Shown: one piece after another, positions 24,074 to 36,019 of the stretch
Layout: the number at the start of each line of letters is the position of its first letter
Numbering within the stretch: position 1 is the stretch's first letter
Assembly: GCA_024741835.1 (NCBI GenBank)
Contig: JAENRP010000250.1
Span: 9,904-66,060 of the forward strand
Source of the DNA: Diplocarpon mali
Lineage: Eukaryota > Ascomycota > Leotiomycetes > Helotiales > Drepanopezizaceae
Length of the DNA stretch: 56,157 nt
Direction of reading: 5' to 3'
The notes under the pieces: generated by a model
Seen by the model: the letters and a program-made list of their open reading frames with translations, nothing else
Database searches by the model: none
What the model was told of the DNA's origin: nothing
Position numbers and translations under genes: made by a program

Positions 24074-25564
24074 ATGTTCTCGCGGGCATTGAGGACCAGC
24101 CGTGCAGCTGCTCCCCTGCGGAGCTCAGCTTTCTCGAAACGAGCGCTCGTAAAACGAACGGTCACCACAGATGCTGCCAGCGCGCACGCCGATAAGGATG
24201 CTGTTCCAGAGGTAAGTTCGGTGATGACACCTGGGATCCGGAAATCGTGGGAATGGACAGAGAGAGGGAGACTTAAAGATAGAGGCGAGTTGAATAGATA
24301 GCTAATGCTAGGGTGCAATGTAGGAAGATGACAAGCCGTTCACAGTACACCTCTCCGACGAAAGCTTCGAAACGTACGAGCTCGACCCTCCACCCTACAC
24401 CCTGAACACGACCAAGAAGGAGCTGAAGCAGATGTATTACGACATGGTAACAGTCCGGTTCGCTCACTCCCTTCCGAACTTTCTCTCCTGAGTCCCAATG
24501 GCCCGAACGTGAACTGACCGAAGACCTCAGCCGCATGGAAATGGCCGCCGACAGACTTTACAAGGAGAAGAAGATTCGCGGATTCTGTCATTTGTCCACC
24601 GGCCAGGAAGCTGTCGCCGTCGGCATCGAGCACTCCCTCACCAAGCAGGATGACATCATCACCGCGTACCGCTGCCATGGCTTTGCGCTCATGCGCGGCG
24701 CTTCCGTGAAGAGTATCATCGGCGAGCTGCTTGGTCGCCGTGAGGGTATTGCGTACGGAAAGGGCGGATCGATGCACATGTTCTCTAAGAACTTCTATGG
24801 TGGTAACGGTATCGTCGGTGCCCAGGTGCCGGTCGGTGCTGGCTTGGCTTTTGCCCACAAGTACAATGGCAATGCGAATACTAGTGTGGTGCTTTATGGC
24901 GATGGGGCCAGTAATCAGGGCCAAGTGTTTGAGGCGTTCAATATGGCGAAGCTGTGGAACTTGCCTGTCTTGTTTGGTTGCGAGAGTATGTCTTTACATA
25001 CCACTACCTTCTCCCAAAACTTAGGTCTTTCGGAAGGACATCACTAACAGACACCCAGATAACAAATACGGCATGGGTACAGCAGCAAACCGCTCCTCTG
25101 CTCTCACCGACTACTACAAACGCGGACAGTACATTCCCGGCCTCAAAGTAAATGGCATGGATGTGCTCGCCGTCAAAGCCGCCGTCAGATATGCCCGCGA
25201 CTTCACCACAACCGGTAACGGACCCCTTGTCCTAGAGTACGTGACCTACCGCTATGGTGGACACTCCATGTCCGACCCTGGAACCACCTACCGTACGCGC
25301 GAAGAGATCCAACGCATGCGCTCCACCCAAGACCCTATCGCTGGCCTGAAGCAGAAGTTGATCGAATGGAACGTTACCACAGAGGACGAGCTCAAGCAGA
25401 TCGATAAGGATGCCCGCGTGGCGGTCGATGCGGAGGTGAAAGAGGCAGAGGCCATGCCACCCCCAGAGCCGACTGCTAAGAATCTATACGAAGACATTTA
25501 TGTCAGGGGTAGCGAGCCGGGATTCATGCGTGGACGTACATTAGAGGAGAATTACTATTACTAG
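24074..25564 (+). CDS. PDA1: Pyruvate dehydrogenase E1 component, alpha subunit (mitochondrial)
   Basis: Four exons, 24074-24211, 24324-24457, 24531-24985, 25059-25564; 410 aa, full family length. The first 30 residues are Arg/Ser/Ala-rich without acids, a mitochondrial presequence. The thiamine-diphosphate motif runs from GDG (214-216) to NN (243-244), the last Asn codon being split by intron 3. The regulatory phosphorylation loop [11 protein letters not shown] is present. With E1-beta the subunit decarboxylates pyruvate and passes the acetyl group to E2 lipoyl domains in the matrix complex. Intron 2 was set at 24458 rather than at the earlier GT at 24447 because only that choice restores the conserved [18 protein letters not shown] block in phase. 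It follows HAT1 by 483 bp on the same strand. Confidence 0.97.
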
Positions 25565-27788
25565 ATCGCATGCTGCTAGGAGGGGAATGGGCCTTGTATA
25601 TTAGAGAGGGGTGGGTGTGGCAGACTGAAATTGAGCTGATACCCACGCCCTGCTCAGCTCGACGTCTTTGCAACATTACTTTGAAATTTCTGTCATGAAC
25701 ACCTCGAAGGAGGAAATTGACCAGAGTCTGTTTTTCTTCTTCTTTTTCTTGCTCTACATTAGCGCCATATTTGCCTTCACGTGCGCAAATCAAGCATCAT
25801 CCTGCTCTATACCCCTTTAGGAATGTCATATAGGCCAGGAAGAAGAATATCTCCTAGCACACTAAGGGGGATTGCTCAGCATTTGTTCCGCCCATTCCGG
25901 TTTATTCTTCTACATCTCTGTGCGCAGCAAGGGACGACTTCAGTTTTTTTGACTTGGCCATATGCTGAGGTCGTGAGTTGTTGCTTGTCGATGTGATGAT
26001 GGTGAGTATCGTATACCGTTGTCATTTGTTTACTATTTGTTGATTTGACACGTTTCCTCCAAAGAACGGCCCCTTGTCGTCAGTCTTTAGCTAAAATCAT
26101 ACCCCTTCCCAGCGTCACTTCTGGCGTAATGTTGCCTCCTCGATTCCCAAGTTGGGGCCTCTTCAGCATAGGGGTGGTTATACCTGGCCTTTGAGACGTT
26201 GGAAACTATGTTGCGGGGCAGGCGGAGGGTTTATATGCTTTCGGGGGGGTGGTAGGCGAGGAGAGGGAATCTATTGGCGAATCTCCCAGGCCCCATGCCG
26301 ATACTGATACTCAGAATCAGAATCAGAAGTGAATACATTTTTGCTACGCTGTGCCTGGGGGAAGGGGAAACGCCTCGTACACTTCGACTACGATGAAGGA
26401 GAGGGGCCAGAGGGGACCTTCTGCTCTGAAGTTGGCGGCATCTTGAAGAGCAACAACCATCAGAAAGTTGGATGTGGTACACATCTGCTTTTGATCGCCC
26501 TGTAGTCCGAGGTTGAAGGCTGGAATCTGGTGAGACTTGAGAACAGTTCTCATTATAAAGTCATGGAGAAAGAAGAGCACGGCGCGGACTTGGCTCGTGC
26601 GGAAATGCATGGGAGAAAAAGGACCGGTCTTATTGAAACTCCAACCAAGGCTGTGTCATGTTTCTCGAGTAGTTGGTATTTGAGCTACGACGGAATCCGC
26701 TAGTTGGTATTCATGCCGGCGAGAGAACGAAGAAATTGTCATGAGCTGGTTAGAAAAAAAAGGACCTGAGAGCCACAATACTGTGCTGCGAATTCACTGC
26801 GGAGATACACGTGGGGAGAGGCTGATCGTAAGAGCTCCCCAGCGCCACCACATAGATCGTCTTCAGGGCCGAACCAGACGACCCATCCGTCTGACGATTC
26901 CCTCACAGATCTCCCAATACGCTGAGACGAAAACGAGGAGCTGCTGTCAATGGCAAAGCCACTGTCACTTCTTGCTCGTGGGCTCTCGTTCAGCCAGTTG
27001 TCACTGTCACTAGCTAGAGTCTTGTCAATGGCAGTGCAGCCAGCGGCTCAGGTAAGGTCTAGACGCAGCTATCACCTCAAGCGTGTCAACAAGGCACTTG
27101 CGGGCTCCTTTTCTAACTTGAAAAGGCCTGACGGTTTGTCAATCTCCAAGAGCCAAATCCCGATCTGGAGTCGGGTCCAGGAAGACCATCAACGTTATGA
27201 GATGGTGATAGATGAAATGTGAAGAGACCCAAAGCCAGCCTCAATGATCTGGACTGGGTTGAGCCAAGGAACTCTTCGCTCTCGCCTTCATTTTGAGAAT
27301 GTGCCTGTGGCGTGTCGGATATCGCAAGTTGTCGGTTGCTGGGGATACTCTCCAGGGAGTAGACGAGAATCACAATAGATACATGGTCAAGAGCTGGCAC
27401 TCAGTAGCGACAAGCAGGGCAAGAATAATGGCCAGCTCAGCGTGATAAAGACTAAAATCAAGGACTATGGAAACAAGTCAGGATGAGAGTTGCAAATGTT
27501 GAATTGGCTTTTGTTACTAAAAAGCTACGATTGTAGTGTGATCACAGGATCCGCTGTCGCTAGTGTTAAAACTAAAAGGATTCTTGTCGGGAAAACTAAA
27601 TCCTAAAGGTGTATTGACAAAAAAGAGGCCAGAGAGAAGATTCAAAACGCCGTCTAACAACTGTCAGGTGGGGTTCAAAGCAGTGAGCAGAAACTTGAAA
27701 GAGCCAGATGTCATTGTACCTGGGTCAAGTTCCGCAGTTGAAAGAATGCGGGCAAAAAGGGGACGAAGAATCGGACAAAATGGATATT
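25565..27788. other. Intergenic DNA, no supported gene
   Basis: The stretch holds short unconvincing frames only (for example 26741-27013 and 26950-27222), with no domain, no signal peptide and no consistent splice pattern. It presumably contains the PDA1 3' UTR at the left. It ends at the tRNA gene. Confidence 0.6.
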
Positions 27789-27923
27789 TAGTCGCACTGA
27801 GGATCGAACTCAGAACCATCTCGGGACATGTTCAGGGATTGTGAACGAGATATCATAACTGTTTTCCTATTAGAGGGGTTCTAAACCAACGAAAGGAGGA
27901 CATACCCATTAGACCATGCGACT
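27789..27923 (-). tRNA. tRNA-Val (anticodon CAC) with canonical intron and an extra D-arm insertion
   Basis: On the minus strand the acceptor arms AGTCGCA (27917-27923) and TGCGACT (27790-27796) pair perfectly, with discriminator A at 27789. The T arm is CTGAG-TTCGATC-CTCAG. The anticodon stem TCTCG/CGAGA pairs perfectly around a loop with anticodon CAC. A 15-nt intron sits one base 3' of the anticodon, the normal place. The A box (TGGTCTAATGG) and B box (GTTCGATCC) are intact. The D arm is interrupted: 47 extra bases (about 27854-27900) lie between two copies of TATG. Deleting one unit restores a normal D stem (G-T, T-A, C-G, T-T, as in yeast tRNA-Val). Either it carries an ectopic second intron or it is disrupted. 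Downstream there is only a four-T terminator. Confidence 0.8.
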
Positions 27924-28556
27924 GAGGTGGATGTTGAGCATGTGCTTCGTTATTACAATATCTAAACCTTAAAATATGAAACGCCGCGATGACGCCTGTA
28001 TCAGCAGCCCAGGTACTAAACATTTGACCGTTTTCGAAATCAAGAACTAGAGGATGAGAACTAGGCTCTTTAGGCAGAGAGAGGATATCCTGAAAACAAT
28101 CTACATTATCACGGAACTGACAAGGTCCTCTTCATCGCAATAAAAATCACAGTGGCTGTCTCCATGAGCATGCTAAAAATAGGATGTTTGAGAACTGATG
28201 ACTGATGCTCAATGGGAGAAATATGAAACGTGATAATCCATATGGACAAACACAATTTCATGCATCGAACAAGCAACCCAGAAGTTCTCTGGCAGCGTCA
28301 CCAGTATTATCAAGCCGAGTGATCAAACAAGACGTTTTGCAGAGTAACTGGCCGCACTATAGCCGCCTATTCCACAGCTGCAGTTTGGCCTGCAACTCCA
28401 AGCTAACGGCAGAGCTCTAACCAACCCAGAACCAGAGTGAACCAAGCTCTCCTCGACATCTCAGCTCTACCACTACCACCACCGCCACCACCCTACACGC
28501 ACCGCAATATTGCTACCTCTTCAGAACTCCAATCGTCACACCTATACTGAGCTCGT
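27924..28556. other. Intergenic DNA and presumed coronin promoter
   Basis: No gene is supported. A pyrimidine-rich stretch with short CCACCA repeats (about 28465-28495) lies just upstream of the coronin start and probably belongs to its promoter or 5' UTR. Confidence 0.5.
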
Positions 28557-30745
28557 ATGGCAGGCCGTTTCGTGCGCGCGTCGAAGTATCGTAGGTTGCC
28601 TGTGCCAGGGCACGAGCACGAGCACAAGAGCAAGCTGACAGCAGCATAGGACATGTATTCGGGAAGTCCACCCGCAAGGAGTCCTGCTACGACAACCTCC
28701 ACATCAGCCGCAATGCCTGGGACACAAATCTTGTCAAGGTGGGCACCCGCACGGCAGCAATCCCGTGGGCGCAGGCAGAGCTGACGGACGGGACCCATAG
28801 GCCAACCCCGAATACCTAGCTGTCAATTGGGAGGCCAGTGGCGGAGGTGCGTTTGCAGTCATCCCCGTCAACGAGAAGGGTAGGCTGCCGGAGCAGATCC
28901 CTCTGTTTCGTGGCCATACGGCGGCAGTGTTGGATACAGACTGGTGGGTAGGCAAACAGCGGAGGGAACCTGTGCTGACGGAGACAGGAACCCCTTCAAT
29001 GACCGTGTGATTGCCTCGGGATCGGACGATGGAAAGGTCTTTATATGGCAGGTTCCGCAGGGCTTCTCGCTCTACTCCGATGCCGAAGAGCCAGTAGACG
29101 TGGCTCCGGTCAGCAAACTGACCGGCCATTCCAGGTTGGTCAATCGCGGAGCGGAGGATAGGTCTAACAGCTCGCAGAAAGGTCGGACAGGTCCTCTTCA
29201 ACCCCGCCGCCGAGAACGTCCTCGCCTCGGCTTCCGGCGACTACACAATCAAGCTCTGGGACGTCGAGAGCGGCAAGGCACATCTCGCGCTGAAGCATGG
29301 GGATATCGTGCAGAGCTTATCCTGGAGTGCCAATGGAGCTATGCTCGCGACGACTTCTCGGGACAAAAAGCTGCGGGTGTGGGACGTTCGACAAGAGAGA
29401 CCAGCCCACGAGGTCCCGGGACACAGTGGGGCGAAGAATAGCAGAGTCGTGTGGATGGGCGAGCACAATCGTTTGGCAACGACTGGCTTCTCAAAGATGA
29501 GTGATCGGCAGATGGCTCTCTGGGATGTTGGAGCTCCTGCAGAGCCCTTGGGAGGTTTCACTGTGCTAGATTCTATCTCGGGTGTATGCATGCCTTTCTG
29601 GGGTAAGACTCGTAGACCCTCGGAGAGACTTTAACTGAAGGTTGTAGATGATGGAACCCAGTGCTTGTACCTGGCGGGCAAGGGGTCAGTTACCTCTGGG
29701 CTCTGGAGAATCCCGCTGACAAGCTAGTGATGGTAACATCCGATACTTCGAGTTCGAGAACGACAAGTTCGAGTTCCTGTCCGAATACAAGTCTGGAGAT
29801 CCACAACGAGGGTTGGCATTCCTCCCAAGACGTGGCATAAATGTGAGTAAGGTAATGACCTGGTAGAGCGCATCTGATTCTGGATAGGTTCATGAGAATG
29901 AGGTTATGCGAGCATACAAGACGGTGAATGACAGCTACATCGAGCCCATCTCCTTCACAGTACCCAGACGAGCAGAAGTCTTCCAATCCGATATATACCC
30001 ACCGGCCACTGGTAGCAAAGCTGCTGTGTCCGCTGCGGAGTGGCTCTCGGGCAAGGATGGTATCCCAGCGAAGATCGACCTAGAGAGTATATATGAAGGC
30101 AATACACCTGTCGAGGTTGCATCCGACTACAAGCCGCCTTCCCAAGCTCCGGCTCCCACACCCGTCAAACCTGCGCCGCAGAAGGAGGAGCCGGCACCTG
30201 CACCTGTCCAGCGAGCCCCTCCCCCAAGCATGTCCGAGCAAAAGGGCTCGATCTCTGCCATGGCATCGCGATTCCAAGATGACGGCGACAATGACAGCGG
30301 GGACGAGGACTCAAACTTCGCCGAAATCGAAAGCCGAGTTCCCAAATCTATCCCAGCCGCCGCTCAGGTCGAGTCGAAGCCCGCTTCCCCCACCAAGCCC
30401 GCGCCCACTAAAACAGAGCTTCCCAAATCATCCCCCGCATCCCTGGCCCCATCCTCCGGTCAGATACCGCCAGCTGCGAAGTCGCCCACGATAATGCCTA
30501 CCTCCTCGGGGGCCACATCCGGTGTTGGGTCGGGCTCGTCAAGCAATGGATCCGTAGAATCTTCGTTGGCGCAGATCAAAGAGCTGCTCGAGGCGCAGAC
30601 TCGGACGCTGAATGCGCAGAGCGACAAGATCGTTGGCCTGACGCAGGAAGTGGATACGCTTAAGATGCGTGTTGGCAGTGGGACGCAAGATCAGAGTGAG
30701 AGGATCCGGCAGCTCGAGTTGGAGTTGGAGGCTTTGCGGTCGTAG
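28557..30745 (+). CDS. CRN1: Coronin, actin-binding WD40 protein
   Basis: Eight exons: 28557-28590, 28650-28738, 28801-28943, 28988-29134, 29178-29602, 29648-29684, 29728-29842, 29888-30745; 615 aa. It opens with the coronin signature MAGRFVRASKYRHVFG, then a seven-bladed propeller with blocks such as DRVIASGSDDGKVFIWQ, VLASASGDYTIKLWD and ATTSRDKKLRVWD, and the coronin-specific extension (PRRAEVFQSDIYPP). A Pro/Ala/Lys-rich linker follows (about 410-540). The final 60 residues form a heptad-patterned coiled coil, the trimerisation segment, ending in LELEALRS. By family knowledge it bundles F-actin and regulates Arp2/3 at cortical patches. Every splice restores a conserved block, including the 37-nt sixth exon. 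Seven introns, most of them in the first half, are typical for the family in fungi. Confidence 0.97.
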
Positions 30746-31289
30746 GATGTGTGGGTGGGATTGTGGGGAGCGGATGGTTGGAGGGTAAATATGACGAGAG
30801 TGATGATGAGTGATGATGGGGATGAGTGGGTGTAGGTTCGATTTTGGCTGTTGCTGTCTTGAGTAGCAAGCGATAGACAGGCTGGATTCATGTATTGGAG
30901 GCTATCAGGCCACATATCAAATTTTGAAGACGGCACTCTTGCTGGTCTCCGCAGTCAGGAAATCCTACTTTCCCTTGTTGCAACTGTTTATTCCCAAGAG
31001 TTTTTAAAGGCAGAGCGGCTGACCCAGTGCCAAAGGTTGTCTTGCCGTGTCAGTAGATATCGACCTTGAGCGGTACTCCCTCGTTTTTTTGGTCGATGTA
31101 TAATATGACATGAACTCCGTGCAGGCCGTCCCCCACGTGCTGCCTTCCTGGACAATAAGGCTGGAGAACGCCGTAGATGAACAGGCATCTTGCCAATCTT
31201 GCTCTACCCCCTAAGCCGAGCCCCTGAAAAGCTAGCTAAGCTCAGCTGTCCACACCTCACCCGTTCCCCCAAGACAAATCGAACCTCTC

Positions 31290-32244
31290 TCACTTCTCCC
31301 CATCGCCAGCCAGGATACTCTCTACCTTTGAAACCTTTTCCGAGAAATGCTGCTTCTTATCTGTTCTGCCGGATGGCGTTAGCCCACTGTGACTCTGAAG
31401 ATAGGGATGGGACAGCTCGAGTGATTGGGGAGTGAACTGCGTCGGATAGGTAGCGAGCAGATGTTGCTGGGGTGGGTTTTGAGCGTGGACTTGAGGTTTG
31501 GGACATGAGGAGAAGAGGGGAATAGGGAGATAAGGAGGAGGAGGGTGAGTTTGAAAGAGAGGTACCTCGTGCCAGCCCTGATGTCAGTCTGCACCCTGGC
31601 CACCCCGTTCTGATGCACCAGCGTGTGCGCTTGACCTATGACTCTCATCACCTGGTCCCAGGATCCCTCTGTTGAAAGGTTCCGTCAGTATGCTTGCAAG
31701 ACTCTCGCAGGAAAATAAAAAACATAGTGATAAAAAAATAAACACCCTCGCTTCGTCCTTCTACCGTGTATAAAGCGGCACGCAGGAACCAGAGGAAGAG
31801 GAAAAGCAAGCAGGGAGGTTCGCAGATAGCGGGCAAGACAACGATAACGCGGGAAGAGAGAACTAGAGAGCGAGAGCGAGAGCGAGATGGTGGGAAGAGC
31901 AAGAGAAAGCAACGCACCGACAGTCGTTCCAGCGCTGTGCATGCAGTAACTGAGGCCACTGGCTTTCAGCAGCCGCTGCACAGCTGCTACTTCGGCTGAG
32001 ACTGAGGCGGTGGGGGTGCCGATCTATTCGAATATCAGCTTCGTACACTGCAAGTCTTGATCCCAGACGAGAGCATTGGAAGTTTCTGAGCGAGCAGAGG
32101 TTGGGGTCGGGGTGTGGAGAGGGAGTTATGGATGGGGAGGCGGTCACGTGGTAAGTAGGGAGGCAGACTCACGGGGATCAGACAGAAATCCGCTACACAG
32201 GTTGGCGGCGTGGGGAGGGCGGCGTAGTCGATTGGGAGAGCCAT
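31290..32244 (-). CDS. ECM15: Thiamine-binding/UPF0045 family protein, Ecm15 type
   Basis: Four exons, complement(31290-31365, 31566-31668, 31918-32023, 32173-32244), 118 aa, phase-consistent. Exon 1 reads MALPIDYAALPTPP then CVADFCLIP. Exon 2 supplies IGTPTASVSAEVAAVQ and the family motif HSAGTTVEG across the junction. Exon 3 gives GSWDQVMRVIGQAH, then VARVQTDIRAGTR. Exon 4 is a short basic tail. These match yeast Ecm15 and bacterial MTH1187/YkoF-like proteins, small ferredoxin-like folds that bind thiamine or related ligands. The physiological role in fungi is unsettled. Coding DNA is only 37% of the gene span: introns of 149, 251 and 200 nt are long for this genome, and intron 2 contains a GAGAGC microsatellite (about 31865-31887). 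The gene is easily missed because no exon exceeds 106 nt. It is convergent with coronin. Confidence 0.9.
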
Positions 32245-34864
32245 GGTGTAAGCGTTCGGGGGAGAGTTCAAGTTCGGAGAGCGAAGTTCGGGTGATAAGG
32301 CGTGGTGGTGAGATGATGAGGTGCTTGTGGGAGGAGGTCGGGTTGTGATGATTGGTAAGGTGGTCACGTGAGGATGGGGGGGGGCGCGGAAATAATGTCT
32401 TTGAGTCTGAGGGGAGCGAGTAGATGACCGTGTGAAGGAAGTTTCTACTGCTAGAAAAATGCAGGAATCCTGGCGATCCGCAGCCAAACGTGCTCTGGCT
32501 ACCAACTTCAAGGTTATTTACAACACATCACAACATTAATGCAGGTGAACATTAACTGCGGATGCAGTTCGTGACTTACTATTCAAAAGACAAAGCAGAG
32601 AGTGCGTTTTATTGAATCGTACGGCACTCTGCGCAAGGCAAGTCCAGTTCCTTTCTGCTTGTCATCACAAGTCCTATGGGATACGAGATGTGAGCCCCTC
32701 CTTATCCCTAAAACTTCGGGTCTAGGCTCTCGTTTGCAGCACGAGCGATGGATATCCCATGACGCCTGACTTGGTTCGGTTGTCGAGCTTGTCGAGGTCG
32801 GGTTCTGCGAGCTCGTCCTGCTCTGGTCCTCTCAAGTGTGACTTGTGGCAAGAGAAATAAAAAAGACTTATTCTTCGTTTCTGACTAGAGCACCTTTTCT
32901 CCCTGAAAGACTGATACTCGTCGACACTTGTCGAATGGTATACCATCATAGCAGCTTGGAACAGGTCTTACTCACATATCAACAACAATTCTTCTCTTTG
33001 GACGTTTAACTTCCCTTTCCATCTCACATCAGTGATCCAATACTCTATTGGGGAGCGGTAGCGTGGAATCCTGCTTGCGTCATTTATTTGAAAACTAGGG
33101 ATTTTTTTGACGTTCATTCTGTAATGAATCTCAGTGCTAGTGATATCATGCCTGGGAAGATAGGCTGTGGTAGTATAGTGTAAAGTTGCTGTCGAAGCTC
33201 GGCTCGAATGAAGTCTTAGAGGTTGAGAATCATGCAATGCAGAAAGCTCGTTCTCTTGCCGCTTATTTGGTGCCTTATAAGACATATCACTATCCTCAGT
33301 CATAAATCAGCGTATCCGGGTTCAGTAGGTATAATTTCCTTAGTAGAGCTGTTACTAGCCTGGAGTAAGGCCTAATATGGCTAGCTGTACTACTTCTAGT
33401 TGTCGAGAAGTAGGATTGGAAGAAGAAAAGACGGAGTATACATGGCAGGAAGATCGCTTTGAGCCGGTCGTTGCGCGAGCAAAGTCCAGCACGGGCGTCC
33501 TATATCTTTTTACCGAGATGTTGAAAGTGAGATTCGATCGAATGGAAATGCGGGACTTTGGACAAGGACTCTATTAAGCCAAGAATTAAGCCTTCCTGCG
33601 TGCAAGGGCGATTCAGGGGCACGCTCGCTTAGCTGAATTTTAGATTTCTGGATCAAAACAAAAGACCTTTTCAATCTCACCGCGGCAAGAGCATACGAGT
33701 TTGTCAGAAGCATCTGTAGGCCAGCAAGGGTAACAGTACATGTTTTAAAAGAAGATGCATTGCTCTACTGTGGATGAGTCTTGGGATTGAAACATACTAA
33801 TTCTTGGAAGAGAGACGAACAAGAGATTTGAATACGTGTATCTTTATGCTTCATTTCCAGAGATGTGGGAATAAGCGACGTTCTTGGGAGATCTGTTGGC
33901 GTATATGCTGAGGCCCATTGACGCATGATTATCAGCTGGGAAGATGTCTGTATGCTTGCTTCTCGTCAGAGACGCGTAACCTGCGGATGGTGCGGACTCA
34001 GGTCATATGTGTATGTCCCTGAGACCTCGCCAAGCTAGTCATCTAAGCCTCGGTACGCGAATTGATATTCTACGCCCCTGGATCTTCGCGACTGGGGAGG
34101 TCCTTGTTGGAACGTCAAGGCTCTCCAAGGGTAAATCCAAAGGGCAGAAGTTGAAAAGAAAAGGTACACCCACGTGATCTCGATCTCGAACCTGCTGAGA
34201 TCTCCTTCTCCAAACACCGGCTGGCATGTTTCTGTTCTGTTGAGATACTGGTCTCAACTATACACCGTTGGCGTGAAGGCAAAGGCCGCCGTCATATTCT
34301 GCTACAGCAAGATACCATACGAAGCTGATTATCCAAAAATACAATGGCAGGCCGTTCGCCAGCACGCTAAGCCCCTTGCAGCGATTCTTAGCCTTCTTCC
34401 CACCGCCACCCGACTTTTCTCCATCTCACAACCTTCTCAACTCAACTCCCCGCAAGACCTCAGACTGCTCTCCAGACAAGCTTTTTCGCATCGCAAAACT
34501 CTACGATCTGTCTCCAGATCCAATCGCTCCATGCACCAAGACTTCTGCTTGGCAACTGGCGATGGCTTTCTCGAATCATATCCCGTCGGCTCGTGTTGCT
34601 GACGACGAATCTGCGAGGCGCAGTCCTCCACCTGTTTGTAGTGTCCTCGCAGTGCGAACGCACATCTGAGCCCTTTCTTCTTCCTATGGCTCGTTTCTCT
34701 TTCCGCCTCTCTATTTATATCTCTTCTCCCTTCTAGTTGTCTCAATATTTTGTTTCTCTTTTACCCTGTTTACTCGGCGCTTCATCAGCTTCTCGTCCGT
34801 ACATATCCATTCCCATTACTCTATCCAGTCCTCTTTTCCTGAAGCTCATACACCTCACAAGATC
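32245..34864. other. Intergenic DNA, no supported gene
   Basis: About 2.6 kb between divergent genes. Only small frames without family resemblance are present (for example 33377-33577 (+) and 34174-34602 (+)). A poly-G run occurs at about 32375. A pyrimidine-rich leader (about 34670-34860) directly precedes the PLC-like gene and is its likely 5' UTR. Confidence 0.55.
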
Positions 34865-36019
34865 ATGATGCTGCCTTGCTTCTTCGCTGCCTCTGCAGCA
34901 CTTTCGCTCTCAGGCCTGGTGCAAGCCGTGCCGCAATTCGCAGTATCCTCCGTATCGCCAACGACAGCATCCGCCGCATCGGTGTCCCAAGCTGCAGCGG
35001 CAACGAGCACAGTCTCCTGCAACAATTCCCCCGACCTGTGCAATCGAAACTACAACAATATCACACACATGGGAACACACAACGTGGCATTCTTGAGGGA
35101 CAGCACGACATCCTTCTCCACGGCAGGAAACCAATTCTACAACGCAACGGTAGCCCTCTCGGCGGGCATCAGACTGCTGCAGTCGCAGGTACATGACGAG
35201 AATGGCACGCTACAGCTCTGCCATACATCCTGCTCGTTGCTCAACGGCGGAACGCTTGAAGCCTGGCTAGCGGACATCAAGGTCTGGATGGATGCCAACG
35301 CGAACGAGGTCGTAACCATCCTCCTCGTCAACGCGGACGGCCAAGAGGCTTCAGCATACGGCTCAGTATTCGCTGCCTCTGGCATCTCAGACTACGGCTT
35401 CACCCCCTCCTCCACCTCGGCCATGTCGACTTGGCCCACGCTCCAAACCCTCATCGATGCCAACACCCGCCTCGTAACCTTCATCGCCAGCATTGACTAC
35501 GACACAGCATACCCGTACCTCCTCCCCGAATTCTCATACGTCTTCGAGAATCCCTACGACGTCACTAACCCCTCCGGCTTCAACTGCACCGTCGACCGTC
35601 CCACTTCTCTCTCCACCGGCACAGGCTCAGCAGCCGTCTCCTCGGGCTACATGAGCCTCATGAACCACTTTGCTTACGCCAACGCACTAGGAATCAGCGT
35701 GCCCGCCATCTCCCTCATCGAAAACACCAACAACCCCTCTGCCAACGGTTCAGGGACGCTGGGTACACACTCGGAGCAGTGCACTAGCGAGTGGGGAGGG
35801 AAGCCTACCTTCATTCTCGTGGATTTCTTCAATGTGGGACCGGCCATAACAGCTGCGGATAACCTGAACGGCATCATAGCTAGTGGACGCACGAGTGTCA
35901 GTACGGCCCAATTAACCGCCGGCTCGAGTGCTGCCTCGATGCAGGTGGCCAGGAGCTGGACTGGGATGGCGGCCATGGCGATGGGCGTTGTTGCTGTTGG
36001 GAACTTTCTCTGGCAATAG
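34865..36019 (+). CDS. Secreted PI-PLC X-like phosphodiesterase domain protein
   Basis: Single exon, 384 aa. A signal peptide occupies about 1-21 (hydrophobic core CFFAASAALSLSGLVQA). A Ser/Ala/Thr-rich stretch (25-50) leads to a PLC-like TIM-barrel domain (about 52-345) with NITHMGTHNVAF carrying the first catalytic histidine (H72). A second His lies in QVHDENGTLQLCH, and SLIENTNNPS and FILVDFFNVG are barrel strands typical of fungal PLC-like phosphodiesterases. Several N-glycosylation sequons (NIT, NAT, NGT, NCT, NGS) support secretion. The C-terminal hydrophobic tail (about 367-384) after a Ser/Ala-rich stretch could be a GPI-attachment signal. The substrate is unknown; bacterial relatives cleave phosphatidylinositol or GPI anchors. 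The start may equally be the next codon, also Met (34868). Confidence 0.85.
   Translation: MMLPCFFAASAALSLSGLVQAVPQFAVSSVSPTTASAASVSQAAAATSTVSCNNSPDLCNRNYNNITHMGTHNVAFLRDSTTSFSTAGNQFYNATVALSAGIRLLQSQVHDENGTLQLCHTSCSLLNGGTLEAWLADIKVWMDANANEVVTILLVNADGQEASAYGSVFAASGISDYGFTPSSTSAMSTWPTLQTLIDANTRLVTFIASIDYDTAYPYLLPEFSYVFENPYDVTNPSGFNCTVDRPTSLSTGTGSAAVSSGYMSLMNHFAYANALGISVPAISLIENTNNPSANGSGTLGTHSEQCTSEWGGKPTFILVDFFNVGPAITAADNLNGIIASGRTSVSTAQLTAGSSAASMQVARSWTGMAAMAMGVVAVGNFLWQ

Noticed and set aside
24447..24457. Earlier GT donor in PDA1 intron 2
   Set aside because: Using it loses the conserved V-T-V-R segment and puts the next exon out of phase; the GT at 24458 restores both.
32035..32511. A 158-codon minus-strand frame with a proline-rich start
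   Set aside because: The true Ecm15-type start lies inside it (32244) and the frame runs into intron 1. The rest is UTR and intron.
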